The translations under genes were made by a program, and so were the position numbers. A DNA stretch of 64,000 nucleotides, from the NCBI RefSeq assembly GCF_947492405.1, contig NZ_CANLMP010000003.1:434001-498000 (forward strand), read 5' to 3'. Below are positions 43,304 through 52,141 of the stretch, in pieces; the stretch's first letter is position 1, and the number at the start of each line of letters is the position of its first letter. The notes below the pieces were generated by a model. That model did not search any database, had not been told where the DNA came from, and worked only from the letters and a program-made list of their open reading frames with translations. The stretch is from an uncultured Aquimarina sp. (GTDB taxonomy: Bacteria > Bacteroidota > Bacteroidia > Flavobacteriales > Flavobacteriaceae).

Positions 43304-43626
43304 AATAAACATTAATTGGTATTAATTTGTTTTTAATTGGAGCTGTAAAACTATGTTAAAACATTTTTACCCCAATAAAAAAAAGGGTATGAGGTGTTAT
43401 TTTTGTGTATTTTTAATTTTATACCCTATAAAAATTAGACATTAATGTTTATTTACTAGTTTTTTGAGAATTTGAAAGTGTCTTTTTTTTACATTATTGG
43501 TTTTGGATATAATAAATATGTAAGTAGCGAGAAGTATTATTAGAAAAAAGGAGCTCATTATGTTAAAAATTTCAAAAAAAAAGCTTGCTCTATATGAGCA
43601 AGCTTTTTAATAGATATGATTTAAGT
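43304..43626. other. Region between porin and PII genes
   Basis: Holds the probable porin promoter and leader, with a weak AGGGTAT/ATACCCT stem at 43384-43427, and the PII terminator at its right end. A 16-codon plus-strand frame through the terminator is not called. Confidence 0.4.
43575..43608. terminator. Intrinsic terminator of the PII gene
   Basis: AAAAAGCTTGCTC pairs with GAGCAAGCTTTTT around TATAT, about 20 bases after the PII stop codon on the minus strand. Confidence 0.85.
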
Positions 43627-43965
43627 TTAGTTGACTGCTTGATTACCATGTTCTCCCGTTCGTATTCTAAAGGTATTATGTATTTCAGATACAAAAATTT
43701 TCCCATCACCGATTTCCCCAGTTTTAGCAGCATCAATAATTGTTTGTACGGTTTTTTCTTCGAACTCATCAGACACCACTATAGAAAGATATCTGCGTTG
43801 TATGTCGGATGTACTATAGCTAATCCCTCTATATACCTGCCCTTTTTTTTCATTTCCTACACCTGTTACGTCCCAGTATGTAAAGAAGTTTACTTCTATT
43901 TCATGCAATGCATCTTTAACAGCTTTAAATCTTGATTTACGTATAATGGCTTCTATTTTTTTCAT
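43627..43965 (-). CDS. PII family nitrogen regulatory protein
   Basis: 112 residues, the standard length. MKKIEAIIRKSRFKAVKDAL opens the fold; the T-loop is KGQVYRGISYSTSDIQRR, with Tyr50 at the position uridylylated in GlnB/GlnK; the ATP-binding B-loop is TGEIGDGKIFV near residue 82. It signals nitrogen and energy state through 2-oxoglutarate, ATP and ADP. Its T-loop differs from GlnB (YSTSDIQRR rather than YMVDFLPK). Flavobacterial PII genes commonly sit beside amt; here no ammonium transporter is present, and the neighbours are a porin and crcB. I therefore do not assign glnB or glnK. Confidence 0.9.
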   Translation of the reverse strand: MKKIEAIIRKSRFKAVKDALHEIEVNFFTYWDVTGVGNEKKGQVYRGISYSTSDIQRRYLSIVVSDEFEEKTVQTIIDAAKTGEIGDGKIFVSEIHNTFRIRTGEHGNQAVN

Positions 43966-44148
43966 GTAATATTGGTTGTTTTAGAGGTTAAAAAAAATTA
44001 AAAATGGAAGAGCGGTCCAAAAAATAATGTGTTAAGGTTAAACTGATACCTTCCATTGATAGCAGATATCAAAGTTTTGGTTTTTAAATTATTTTTAATA
44101 AACTCAGATTGATACCTTATTATTTTGATGATTTTTAAGCGAACACTT

Positions 44149-44514
44149 TTATTTTACAATCCACATACCTAAAAATACTAAAAGAAATCCTATAACAAAA
44201 GAACTAATAGTATAGATGCTAAAGCTTACAAAATCTCCTGATCGCAATAGCATATGGTTTTCATATGCAAAAGTAGAAAAGGTGGTGAATCCTCCACAAA
44301 ATCCTGTAGCAAGTAGTAAAACTGTATTTTGGGACAAGACATTGTTTTTAAGCGCCAATCCTAGAATAATACCTATTAGAAAGCTTCCAAGAATATTAGC
44401 AGTAAAGGTTCCATAGGGAATTCCGTTAGTGTCATTATTTAGATACTTACTAATAAGGAATCTTGCAACACTACCAGTGCCACCTCCAATAAATACTAGT
44501 ATTAACTGTTTCAT
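44149..44514 (-). CDS. crcB: Fluoride efflux channel CrcB
   Basis: 121 residues with four membrane helices. GGGTGSVARFLISKYL near residue 10, GTFTANILGSFLIGI near 37 and GFCGGFTTFSTFAYE near 72 are the Fluc family signatures; the last forms the central Na+ site and the Phe track for fluoride. It exports fluoride as an antiparallel dimer. A single gene here implies a homodimer. No fluoride riboswitch is seen in the short leader. Confidence 0.93.
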   Translation of the reverse strand: MKQLILVFIGGGTGSVARFLISKYLNNDTNGIPYGTFTANILGSFLIGIILGLALKNNVLSQNTVLLLATGFCGGFTTFSTFAYENHMLLRSGDFVSFSIYTISSFVIGFLLVFLGMWIVK

Positions 44515-44538
44515 TTGGGAATGTAGTTGTCGACTATA

Positions 44539-44587
44539 TGAAAAACTAAAATTTTGATGATTATGTTAGCAAAATTTTAGTTTTTCA
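44539..44587 (-). terminator. Perfect 18-bp hairpin between SRPBCC and crcB genes
   Basis: Positions 44539-44556 (TGAAAAACTAAAATTTTG) are the exact reverse complement of 44570-44587. On the minus strand it comes 14 bases after the SRPBCC stop codon and ends in a T-run. Confidence 0.75.
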
Positions 44588-44600
44588 AATTTTTGATTTT

Positions 44601-45635
44601 TTACTTTATAGGGATATATATTTCGGTAATCCATTCAGCTGGATTGGGTTGTAGACCTGGATCTACCTTATATACTTCAAAAGCAGGAGATGTTTCACTA
44701 AGTTCTAAACCATTATCATTAATGTATTTATAACCTGTTTCCCAAGCTTCTTTTAGATTTTCATAATCCCCTTTTAATGTTGTTTTTACTACTTTTTGTT
44801 TTGGTAAAAAGTCGCAACGTATGTTACTATCAGCAGGAGTGATTACTTCATCTCGCACGGGTATTCCGGTGGAATAAATAGCAGTTCCTTGCTCCTCATT
44901 ATATTCATTGTAAATGGTTAAGGGCATTCCGGTTTGAGGTAAATTGTTTTGTCTTACATATGCCATTACCGCAGGTAACATTTGTGCCATTTTTTGAGAA
45001 ATATCGGCAATAGGAGATGCCGTAGCGCTGTACATATAGAAACCACCAGTATGTTCTGTTATTCCGTCTACACTTACAGAATGTTCTTTCATTTTTTCAT
45101 TTACAAAAGCATCTAGTTTTTCTAGACCCTTTTGATACATTGGTTTGATACTTTGGGATAAGGTACTGTCTTGAGTCATCCAGAATGCTTTTTCCATAAA
45201 AGATTGTTCTCCCTTCATTCCCCAAGTTACCTTTGTTTTTTTACCTTCTAATTTTTCGAATTTCCAATATACATCACTAATACTTTCACCCATTGGAGTA
45301 ATAAATGTGATTTTTTGGTCGATACTAGTAAATGGTGCAGCCTTTATGGTTTTCATACTTCCATCTCCTTGAGTTTCACTTTTCCAGCTATATGAAGCGC
45401 CATCACCACTAGTTTGGCTTGGGTATTCCATAATCATGTCATCAGAATCATCCATCCATGGACCCCATTTCTCCCAAGTCTTATATTCATTAATAGTGTT
45501 AAAAAGTAATTCATCTGGGGCATCAATTACTCTACTTTCTTCCGCCTGATATTTACCATCTGCTATGGCTACATAGACACCACCACCGATAACTATAAGA
45601 AGTAAAAGAAAAAATAAATATTTTATAATTTTCAT
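44601..45635 (-). CDS. Membrane-anchored SRPBCC protein fused to a GyrI-like effector domain
   Basis: 344 residues. One N-terminal membrane helix (YLFFLLLLIVIGGGVYVAIA), then an SRPBCC/polyketide-cyclase-like lipid-binding cup (about 33-180, RVIDAPDELLFNTINEYKTW) and a GyrI/AraC-effector-type domain (about 185-344, ending EAWETGYKYINDNGLELSE ... EWITEIYIPIK). Both domains bind small hydrophobic molecules. There is no DNA-binding domain, so the protein is not a regulator of AraC type. It is probably held in the periplasm. Function unknown. Confidence 0.85.
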   Translation of the reverse strand: MKIIKYLFFLLLLIVIGGGVYVAIADGKYQAEESRVIDAPDELLFNTINEYKTWEKWGPWMDDSDDMIMEYPSQTSGDGASYSWKSETQGDGSMKTIKAAPFTSIDQKITFITPMGESISDVYWKFEKLEGKKTKVTWGMKGEQSFMEKAFWMTQDSTLSQSIKPMYQKGLEKLDAFVNEKMKEHSVSVDGITEHTGGFYMYSATASPIADISQKMAQMLPAVMAYVRQNNLPQTGMPLTIYNEYNEEQGTAIYSTGIPVRDEVITPADSNIRCDFLPKQKVVKTTLKGDYENLKEAWETGYKYINDNGLELSETSPAFEVYKVDPGLQPNPAEWITEIYIPIK

Positions 45636-45771
45636 GTTAGTTAGTTTAGATTGTTTCTGTAGCTAATATAGTCAATTTTTGAGATGGTTTTTTAGTTTGA
45701 AGATTTTCAGGGTGTTGACCGTTTTGGTTTTAAAATTTTACAGGATTATAACGAGATATAAATTTAAAATC

Positions 45772-45798
45772 TTGATTTTTTTTATTTCGTTACATTTG
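45772..45798 (+). promoter_or_regulatory. Promoter of the dipeptidyl-peptidase III gene
   Basis: TTG at 45772-45774 and TACATTTG at 45791-45798, an exact TAnnTTTG, 24 bases before the start codon. Spacing of 16 is slightly short. Confidence 0.5.
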
Positions 45799-45821
45799 CT
45801 GAGAACAATAAACATAAACAA

Positions 45822-47876
45822 ATGAAAATTAATCGTATAATATTTTTTATTGCTGTTAGTGCAATGCTGATAGCCTGTAAAAAAGATCCTAGTATTCAGG
45901 ATCAAATTAATAAAGAGGAAACAAAGAAGGAAATAGTAGAAGAAGAAAAATTTGACTACAATGTAGAGCAGTTTGCAGATATTAAAGTATTGAGATATCA
46001 AATTCCTGGATGGGAAAACCTATCATTAAAAGAACAAAAGCTAGTATATTATCTCACACAAGCAGGTCTAAGTGGAAGAGATATTATGTGGGATCAAAAT
46101 TATCGTCATAATCTTCAAATTCGTAAGGCACTAGAAAAAGTGTATACTTCATACGCTGGAGATAAGGCTAATACTGATTGGAAATCTTTTGATACATACC
46201 TTAAAAGAGTATGGTTTTCTAATGGAATTCATCACCATTATAGTAACGATAAGATTAAACCAGCATTTACAAAAGAATACTTGACTTCACTTTTAACAGA
46301 AACTAAAACAGAGTTATCTGAAGATGCTATTGATGTTATCTTTAATGAAGAAGATGCTAAAAAAGTAAATCAGGCAAAAGGCATTGACAATGTAGCGATG
46401 TCGGCAGTTAATTTTTACGGACCTGGAGTAACCAATAAAGATGTTGAATCTTTTTACGGTAAAATGAAATCCCCTGATCCTAAAAAACCATTATCATATG
46501 GTTTAAATTCTCAATTAGTAAAAGAAGATGGTGTTCTTAAAGAGAGAGTGTATAAATCAGGAGGACTATATGGTGCAGCAATCGATGAAATCATCAAATG
46601 GCTAGAAAAAGCACAAGGCGTTGCAGAAAATAAGGAGCAGGGAGACGCATTGGCGTTATTAATACAATATTATAAAACAGGTGATCTAAAAACCTGGGAT
46701 GATTATAATGTAGCTTGGACTAAAGCAACAGAAGGGAATATTGATTACATCAATAGTTTTATAGAAGTGTATAATGATCCTCTTGGATACAGAGGTTCTT
46801 ATGAAACGATTGTACAGATAAAAGATTTTGACATGTCTAAGAAAATGGCAGTTTTATCAGAAAACGCACAATGGTTTGAAGACAATTCTCCATTAATGGA
46901 AGAACACAAAAAAGATAGTGTAGTAGGAGTTACATATAAAGTTGTAACTGTTGCCGGAGAAGCTGGAGATGCTTCGCCAAGTACACCAATAGGAGTAAAT
47001 CTTCCAAATGCGAACTGGATTAGAGCAGCTGTAGGATCTAAGTCGGTGTCATTGGGTAATATTATTGGAGCTTATAATAACGCAGGTAGCTCTGGTCGTC
47101 TTAAAGAATTTGTTCATGATGAAGAAGAATATGAATTAGAAAAAAAATATGGGCAATTAGGTGATAAGTTACATACAGCTTTACATGAGGTAGTAGGACA
47201 CGCTTCCGGTCAATTAAATCCAGGAGTTGGGGAGACTAAAGAGACATTAAAGAATTATGCCTCTACGATGGAAGAAGGGCGTGCAGATTTAGTTGGTTTG
47301 TATTACTTAATGGATCCAAAATTACAAGAGTTAGGATTAGTGGAAGATTGGGAAAAAGTAGGGAAAGCTGCCTACGATGGGTATATCAGAAATGGATTAA
47401 TGACTCAATTAATACGTCTTAATCTTGGTGATGATGTAGAAGAAGCACATATGCGTAATCGTCAGTGGGTGAGTGCTTGGGCTTTCGAGCAAGGAGCAAA
47501 AGAAAATGTAATAGAGAAAGTTGCCAGAGAAGGGAAAACATACTACAATATCAATGATTATCAGAAGCTACGTGAAATTTTTGGTCGTTTATTACGTGAA
47601 ACGCAACGTATCAAATCTGAGGGAGATTTTAAAGCTGCAGAAGCATTAGTAGAAGGATATGGAGTAAAAGTAGATCAGGCAATTCATTCAGAAGTTCTAA
47701 AAAGGAATGAACAATTTACATCTGCTCCTTACAGTGGATTTGTAAACCCTGTTTTAGTTCCTGAAATGAATGAGAATGGCGAAATTACTAAGATCAAAGT
47801 AACACAACCTACAGATTTTGTAACTCAAATGTTAGAGTATAGTAAGACCTATGGATTCTTACCAGAAGTGAATTAG
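45822..47876 (+). CDS. Dipeptidyl peptidase III family (M49) lipoprotein
   Basis: 684 residues, lipobox ending at Cys19 (AMLIAC), followed by an acidic linker. The zinc motif is LHEVVGHASGQLNPG near residue 455, an HExxGH motif of M49, with the second zinc-ligand Glu in STMEEGRADLVGLYYL near 482. The enzyme removes dipeptides from the N-terminus of peptides. A lipid-anchored copy suggests digestion of peptides outside the cytoplasm. The length fits bacterial members. Single gene with a terminator. Confidence 0.93.
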   Translation: MKINRIIFFIAVSAMLIACKKDPSIQDQINKEETKKEIVEEEKFDYNVEQFADIKVLRYQIPGWENLSLKEQKLVYYLTQAGLSGRDIMWDQNYRHNLQIRKALEKVYTSYAGDKANTDWKSFDTYLKRVWFSNGIHHHYSNDKIKPAFTKEYLTSLLTETKTELSEDAIDVIFNEEDAKKVNQAKGIDNVAMSAVNFYGPGVTNKDVESFYGKMKSPDPKKPLSYGLNSQLVKEDGVLKERVYKSGGLYGAAIDEIIKWLEKAQGVAENKEQGDALALLIQYYKTGDLKTWDDYNVAWTKATEGNIDYINSFIEVYNDPLGYRGSYETIVQIKDFDMSKKMAVLSENAQWFEDNSPLMEEHKKDSVVGVTYKVVTVAGEAGDASPSTPIGVNLPNANWIRAAVGSKSVSLGNIIGAYNNAGSSGRLKEFVHDEEEYELEKKYGQLGDKLHTALHEVVGHASGQLNPGVGETKETLKNYASTMEEGRADLVGLYYLMDPKLQELGLVEDWEKVGKAAYDGYIRNGLMTQLIRLNLGDDVEEAHMRNRQWVSAWAFEQGAKENVIEKVAREGKTYYNINDYQKLREIFGRLLRETQRIKSEGDFKAAEALVEGYGVKVDQAIHSEVLKRNEQFTSAPYSGFVNPVLVPEMNENGEITKIKVTQPTDFVTQMLEYSKTYGFLPEVN

Positions 47877-47901
47877 AAAGAATTAGAAACAATATTATAT
47901 A

Positions 47902-47937
47902 GCCAGGATTTTATAAAATGAAATCCTGGTTTTTTTA
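47902..47937 (+). terminator. Intrinsic terminator of the dipeptidyl-peptidase III gene
   Basis: CCAGGATTT pairs with AAATCCTGG, followed by a seven-base T-run. Confidence 0.85.
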
Positions 47938-48054
47938 TACAAAAATAGTCGATTCAATTATTTGTTGATTTTCTCAAAACTACCCAACAATAAAACACAA
48001 AATAAAAATACCATAAAAGATAATTTCATTCTTCGTTATAAATAATAGTGACCT

Positions 48055-48681
48055 TTAAAAATCATACTTTTTTTCTATTGCATATCGAAGTAATTCTCCT
48101 TTTCCGTGAAGTCCTAGTTTACGAATAATGTTTTTACGATGTGTTTCTATAGTAGATACAGAGTTAAACCGAATGGCTGCAATTTCTGAAGAAGTTTTTC
48201 CTTGCCCGATAAGAGTTAGTATTTCTCTTTCGCTTTTAGATAAAACTGTTTTTTTAGCTTGTTGTTCGGTATCTTCAGAGAAAAAAGAAGGATCAATTGT
48301 TGCGTCAAAATAGGTATTTCCCTTCATTACTTCCTGAATAGCTGTAAGTACTTCTTCCAGCGGAGAGTTTTTAAGTAAATAGCCCGAAGCACCGGCAGCG
48401 ATCATCTGCCTTACTGCATCTTCTTGATCAAACATAGAAAAAGCAATAATCTTAGTGTGAGGAAATTCTTTTTTAAGAATTTTGGTAGCGGCAATACCAT
48501 CAATTTTCGGCATACGAATATCCATTAAGACTATTTTGGGTTGTTTTCTTCTTACAATGGCTAATAATTCTTCGCCATCATTAGCCATACCGACAATACT
48601 AATATCGTCTTCATATTTTAGTAATAAATGTATTCCATCGATTAAAGATTGGTGGTCTTCGGCTATAGCTACAGTGATCAT
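48055..48681 (-). CDS. NarL/LuxR-type response regulator
   Basis: 208 residues. Receiver domain with Asp54 in KIVLMDIRMPKIDG, the acidic pair in VAIAEDHQ, and Lys in LLKNSPLEEV. C-terminal LuxR HTH (LSKSEREILTLIGQGKTSSE, then IAAIRFNSVSTIETHRKNII). Its first 4 bases overlap the end of the histidine-kinase gene (ATGA), so the two are translationally coupled and form a pair. Targets unknown. Confidence 0.95.
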   Translation of the reverse strand: MITVAIAEDHQSLIDGIHLLLKYEDDISIVGMANDGEELLAIVRRKQPKIVLMDIRMPKIDGIAATKILKKEFPHTKIIAFSMFDQEDAVRQMIAAGASGYLLKNSPLEEVLTAIQEVMKGNTYFDATIDPSFFSEDTEQQAKKTVLSKSEREILTLIGQGKTSSEIAAIRFNSVSTIETHRKNIIRKLGLHGKGELLRYAIEKKYDF

Positions 48682-50543
48682 ATGGGTATATTTATGATGA
48701 TGTTCGTTCCTTTGTCTATAGTAGAGTCAATCTCAAAAGTTCCTTCCATATGTTCTATACGTTTCTCGATACTTTTTAATCCCATTCCATCTTTTTCTGG
48801 TAGTATTTTGGCATTAAATCCTTTTCCATTGTCTTCTACAATAATGTTAAGTAGCGAATCGTGATTCGTAAGTGAGATATGGATTTCGGATGCATTTGCG
48901 TGTTTAATTGTATTTGTGATCAGCTCCTGTATAATTCTAAAGATAGAAATCTCTAATGTATTATCTAACCGCTCATCTAAACCATAATCCTGTATTTCGA
49001 TTTTCAATTCGTTACCGTTGGAAGCTTTTTTTGCGAGATTTTTTATAGCTGGCAGCAATCCTTGTTTTGCCATTACACCGCTATTTTTTTCGTGAGCAAT
49101 GGTTCGTACTTTCTGGTAAGCTTCATCGAGTAGACTATTTGTTTTACTATACAACTCCTCGATATTTTCTACTTTTGGATTGTCTCTATTGTTTTTTAGA
49201 TGATCGAAATGTAATTTTACTGTGGCAAGTGTACTACCTAGATTATCGTGGAGATCATTTGCTAATCGTTGTCGTTCTTTTTCTTGCCCGGAGATCATCG
49301 CATCAATGGCAGAAAGTTCCTGTTCTTTCAGTAGTTTTTCTGTTTTTTGGATTTCGATTTCACGTTCTTGTTCTGCGATGTGTTGTTTGCGTTTGGTGTT
49401 CCTGTATATAAGAACAGTTATTATACTTCCTAAAAATAAAGAACCGCCTAGTCCTATAGCAATATTTTGATTACGTTTCTTTTTTTGTTGTTCTAGTAAG
49501 ATTTGTTTTTCTTTTTCTGCTGTCTCAAATTTGGTTTGCGTGTAGCTAATATTTTCAGAATTAGTGAGATAGCTTAAGCTGTCATTAAGCGTATTTCTTT
49601 TTTTTAGATAAAAAAGTGCGCTATCGTATTTTTGTAAACCTTCAAAATTATTTGATATCCATTTAAATGTTAAAACCTTATTATAAAGTTTATCCTTTCT
49701 CAGTTTTGTTTTTAACGCTTCCTTTAAAATTTTTGATGAAATCTCATATTTTTTTTCTTGATTTAAAACAATACCAAGATTCGTCTTACTTGAAAATGAT
49801 TCATCGTTTGTTAGAAAGAAATCATATTTATTATAAATCTCAACCGATTTTTGATGATTAAAATACGCACTGTCATATTTTTTTTCTATAATGTCAAAGT
49901 TCATTCCAATCATTCTATAATGTCTCGCTCTTAAGATATCGTAACTTTTTTTTCTCGGAATCGAATTTAGATTCTGTTTATAATTGTAAACTAGAGATTT
50001 TGTTGAATTATGAAATTGATAATTTAGTTTTAAAAAAATGTAATTGATTCTTTCGAATTTATCATATATGTTATCATTGTATGTTTTTAAGAAACTTGGA
50101 TACAAGTATATGAGATGTTCATTCTGCGAAATCAAGACTAGGATTCTTTTAAGAATCTCACACGTTATGGTTTTATTCTTTTTTGATGAAGAAAGTACCA
50201 ATGCTTTTTTGTATTTATTAAAAATTATAGAATCTTGTCCTATTAATTGATGACGAAGTAAATCAGCTTCTGACATTAAAAATAAAGCCCTAATATCAGA
50301 AGATGCTTTTTCGATTATATCGTGCTTTGGTAAACTAGTGTCAGTTTCTCCTTTTTCTAAAAGTTCAAGTTGAATTTTTAAAATTTTTTGTAAGGATGGG
50401 TCCTTTATTTTTTTTTCAGATAATATTATAGAAAGACGAGCTTTATCTAATGTTTTAAGTCCATATAAAAAATCATTAATAGAATTTTGTGAATACAAAA
50501 AAAAAGAACTTAAAAAAAATAAAAGGAATAACTTTAGTTTCAT
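48678..50543 (-). CDS. TPR-containing sensor histidine kinase (HisKA_3 type)
   Basis: 621 residues. Signal peptide, then a periplasmic region (about 25-340) of helical repeats resembling TPRs (YKKALVLSSSKKN, YFNHQKSVEIYNKYD, ALFYLKKRNTLNDSL). One membrane helix (NIAIGLGGSLFLGSIITVLI, about 357-378), a coiled coil, then HisKA_3 with the phospho-acceptor His in LANDLHDNLGSTLATVKLHF near residue 431 and a HATPase_c domain (TNTIKHANASEIHISL, DNGKGF, GMGLKSIEKRI). It phosphorylates the coupled response regulator. Common flavobacterial layout; signal unknown. Confidence 0.93.
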   Translation of the reverse strand: MKLKLFLLFFLSSFFLYSQNSINDFLYGLKTLDKARLSIILSEKKIKDPSLQKILKIQLELLEKGETDTSLPKHDIIEKASSDIRALFLMSEADLLRHQLIGQDSIIFNKYKKALVLSSSKKNKTITCEILKRILVLISQNEHLIYLYPSFLKTYNDNIYDKFERINYIFLKLNYQFHNSTKSLVYNYKQNLNSIPRKKSYDILRARHYRMIGMNFDIIEKKYDSAYFNHQKSVEIYNKYDFFLTNDESFSSKTNLGIVLNQEKKYEISSKILKEALKTKLRKDKLYNKVLTFKWISNNFEGLQKYDSALFYLKKRNTLNDSLSYLTNSENISYTQTKFETAEKEKQILLEQQKKKRNQNIAIGLGGSLFLGSIITVLIYRNTKRKQHIAEQEREIEIQKTEKLLKEQELSAIDAMISGQEKERQRLANDLHDNLGSTLATVKLHFDHLKNNRDNPKVENIEELYSKTNSLLDEAYQKVRTIAHEKNSGVMAKQGLLPAIKNLAKKASNGNELKIEIQDYGLDERLDNTLEISIFRIIQELITNTIKHANASEIHISLTNHDSLLNIIVEDNGKGFNAKILPEKDGMGLKSIEKRIEHMEGTFEIDSTIDKGTNIIINIPI

Positions 50544-50575
50544 GAATTGATAAAGCTCTAATTTCTAACCTCTAG

Positions 50576-51115
50576 TTATAACTCCGTTACTAATTTAAAC
50601 TGACAAGGTCTGCCATTTCTGGGAATCATATCTTCTTTTCCTTTTCGGTAGATATTTAAACCTTCCATATATTTCACAAAAGTATCTCTGTCCATACTAA
50701 TATTACCTATCCTAAAAGTAATCTCATTTTTTATGATTTTTTTTGTTTCCCAAGTAACGATTTGATTGTTTTTTGTGAAATCTACTTCAATACTTTCGCA
50801 TACTCCATCATTATCTATAATGCCAAGTGCAAATTCAAAATTACCATCGTTTGATATTCCAACTTCTCTAAATCCGAAATTTAATACCCCGAGCATAGGA
50901 TACATAGTGAAAAAACCTTTTTTCAACTGAAGGCATCCATTATTAATTGGTCCACACTCAAAATGTGCTAGAATTGCAATGTTACTACCAAAAAGACTTT
51001 CTAAATGAAGTACTTGATATGCTTTTGCATTCTTTGAAGATAATTTAGGGTTAGGATCAATATGTAAACTAATATCACCATAAGCAGGTTCAAAACATTT
51101 TTTTTCTTCTGACAT
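50576..51115 (-). CDS. Hypothetical protein, beta-rich
   Basis: 179 residues from the ATG at 51115; a longer frame to 51223 would add MGFVSLEKRKIPCIGYGTLL and more without support. No signal peptide or membrane helix. The sequence has many alternating strands (AYQVLHLESLFGSNIAILAH, FTMYPMLGVLNFGFREVGIS) and ends GRPCQFKLVTEL. No family is recognised. It lies 32 bases before the histidine-kinase start on the same strand and may share its transcript; nothing shows whether it modulates the kinase. Confidence 0.6.
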   Translation of the reverse strand: MSEEKKCFEPAYGDISLHIDPNPKLSSKNAKAYQVLHLESLFGSNIAILAHFECGPINNGCLQLKKGFFTMYPMLGVLNFGFREVGISNDGNFEFALGIIDNDGVCESIEVDFTKNNQIVTWETKKIIKNEITFRIGNISMDRDTFVKYMEGLNIYRKGKEDMIPRNGRPCQFKLVTEL

Positions 51116-51300
51116 AAATTTTATTTTTAAGTTATTTAGTTTCTCCAAATCTCCCCAAAAAAACAAAAGTGTACCATACCCAATACACGGTATTTTTCTC
51201 TTTTCTAAGGAAACAAAACCCAAAAAAAGACTAAGCCAGATATCAAATGATATTGGTTGTAAAAACTATTATTTAATTGAAAACTAGGGGTATAGTTTTG

Positions 51301-51492
51301 TTACTCTGGTCGTAAATACGTTTTTAAGGCAAAAAGCAACAGAATAAAGATAATAAAACCGATGAGAATAAAAATACTGCCTTTGTAATATTTGCGATGT
51401 AGTTTCAGATCTTTACGGTAGCTAAATATCATTAAAATGATAAAAGCTACTACAAAACATCCTGCAAATATCAACTGACCCGTACTAAACAT
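51301..51492 (-). CDS. Small two-helix membrane protein
   Basis: 63 residues with two hydrophobic helices (LIFAGCFVVAFIILMIFSY and SIFILIGFIIFILLLFALKT) joined by a basic loop RKDLKLHRKYYKG, which should lie in the cytoplasm. Similar short proteins are common and unnamed in Flavobacteriaceae. Function unknown. It is divergent from the MazG-like gene. Confidence 0.65.
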   Translation of the reverse strand: MFSTGQLIFAGCFVVAFIILMIFSYRKDLKLHRKYYKGSIFILIGFIIFILLLFALKTYLRPE

Positions 51493-51685
51493 ATTTTGTT
51501 ATTTTTACGGCAAAGATAATCATACCAATTAGTATAGGATAACTCCTTAAATAAAAAATTAATTACACTTACTTTAAATCATTTCTCCTTTTGGGAGAAA
51601 CAAGAATGAGGGAATTAAAACAAACGTGTAATTATTTTTTATTTCTTTACGGACATATTTTAATTGGTGCCAAAAAAACAAGTAA

Positions 51686-52072
51686 ATGAAAGATAAAATA
51701 GCAGCGGTTCAAGAATTTCATACCGCTTTTGAGATAGGATATAAAAATGAACCAATTGCAGATTTAGGGGTTTCTAAAAACACCCTTCGTTTTAATCTAA
51801 TGAAAGAAGAAAATGAAGAATATTTTGAGGCTGCTCAGAATAATGACCTTATAGAGGTAGCGGATGCATTAGGAGATATGCTCTATATTTTATGCGGTAC
51901 GATTATCGAGCACGGAATGCAGCATAAAATAGAAGAAGTGTTTACAGAAATCCAGCGGAGTAATATGAGTAAGTTAGGAGAAAACGGTAAGCCGATCTAT
52001 AGAGAAGATGGTAAAGTGCTAAAAGGCCCTAATTATTTTAAACCAAATATCAAGGAGATTTTGGATAGATAA
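51686..52072 (+). CDS. MazG-like nucleotide pyrophosphohydrolase
   Basis: 128 residues, all helical. The metal motif is KEENEEYFEAAQNNDLIEVA, then DALGDMLY, that is EExxE with a downstream ExxD as in MazG and phosphoribosyl-ATP pyrophosphohydrolase folds. It probably hydrolyses a non-canonical or phage nucleotide triphosphate to the monophosphate. The C-terminal KPIYREDGKVLKGPNYFKPN is shared by small MazG-like proteins. A broken copy of its 3' half lies about 1.5 kb downstream beyond the nuclease gene. Confidence 0.82.
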   Translation: MKDKIAAVQEFHTAFEIGYKNEPIADLGVSKNTLRFNLMKEENEEYFEAAQNNDLIEVADALGDMLYILCGTIIEHGMQHKIEEVFTEIQRSNMSKLGENGKPIYREDGKVLKGPNYFKPNIKEILDR

Positions 52073-52141
52073 AAATGTTTCTTATATAAACCAGTGACGT
52101 TATGCTAATGAATGTACGTTATAGCTAATGGTTATGAAGCT

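Noticed and set aside
43585..43935. 116-residue plus-strand open frame
   Set aside because: It is antisense to the well-supported PII gene and starts inside its terminator.
44515..44600. Fluoride riboswitch before crcB
   Set aside because: The leader is short and mostly occupied by the 18-bp terminator of the upstream gene; the conserved fluoride-aptamer pattern is not seen.
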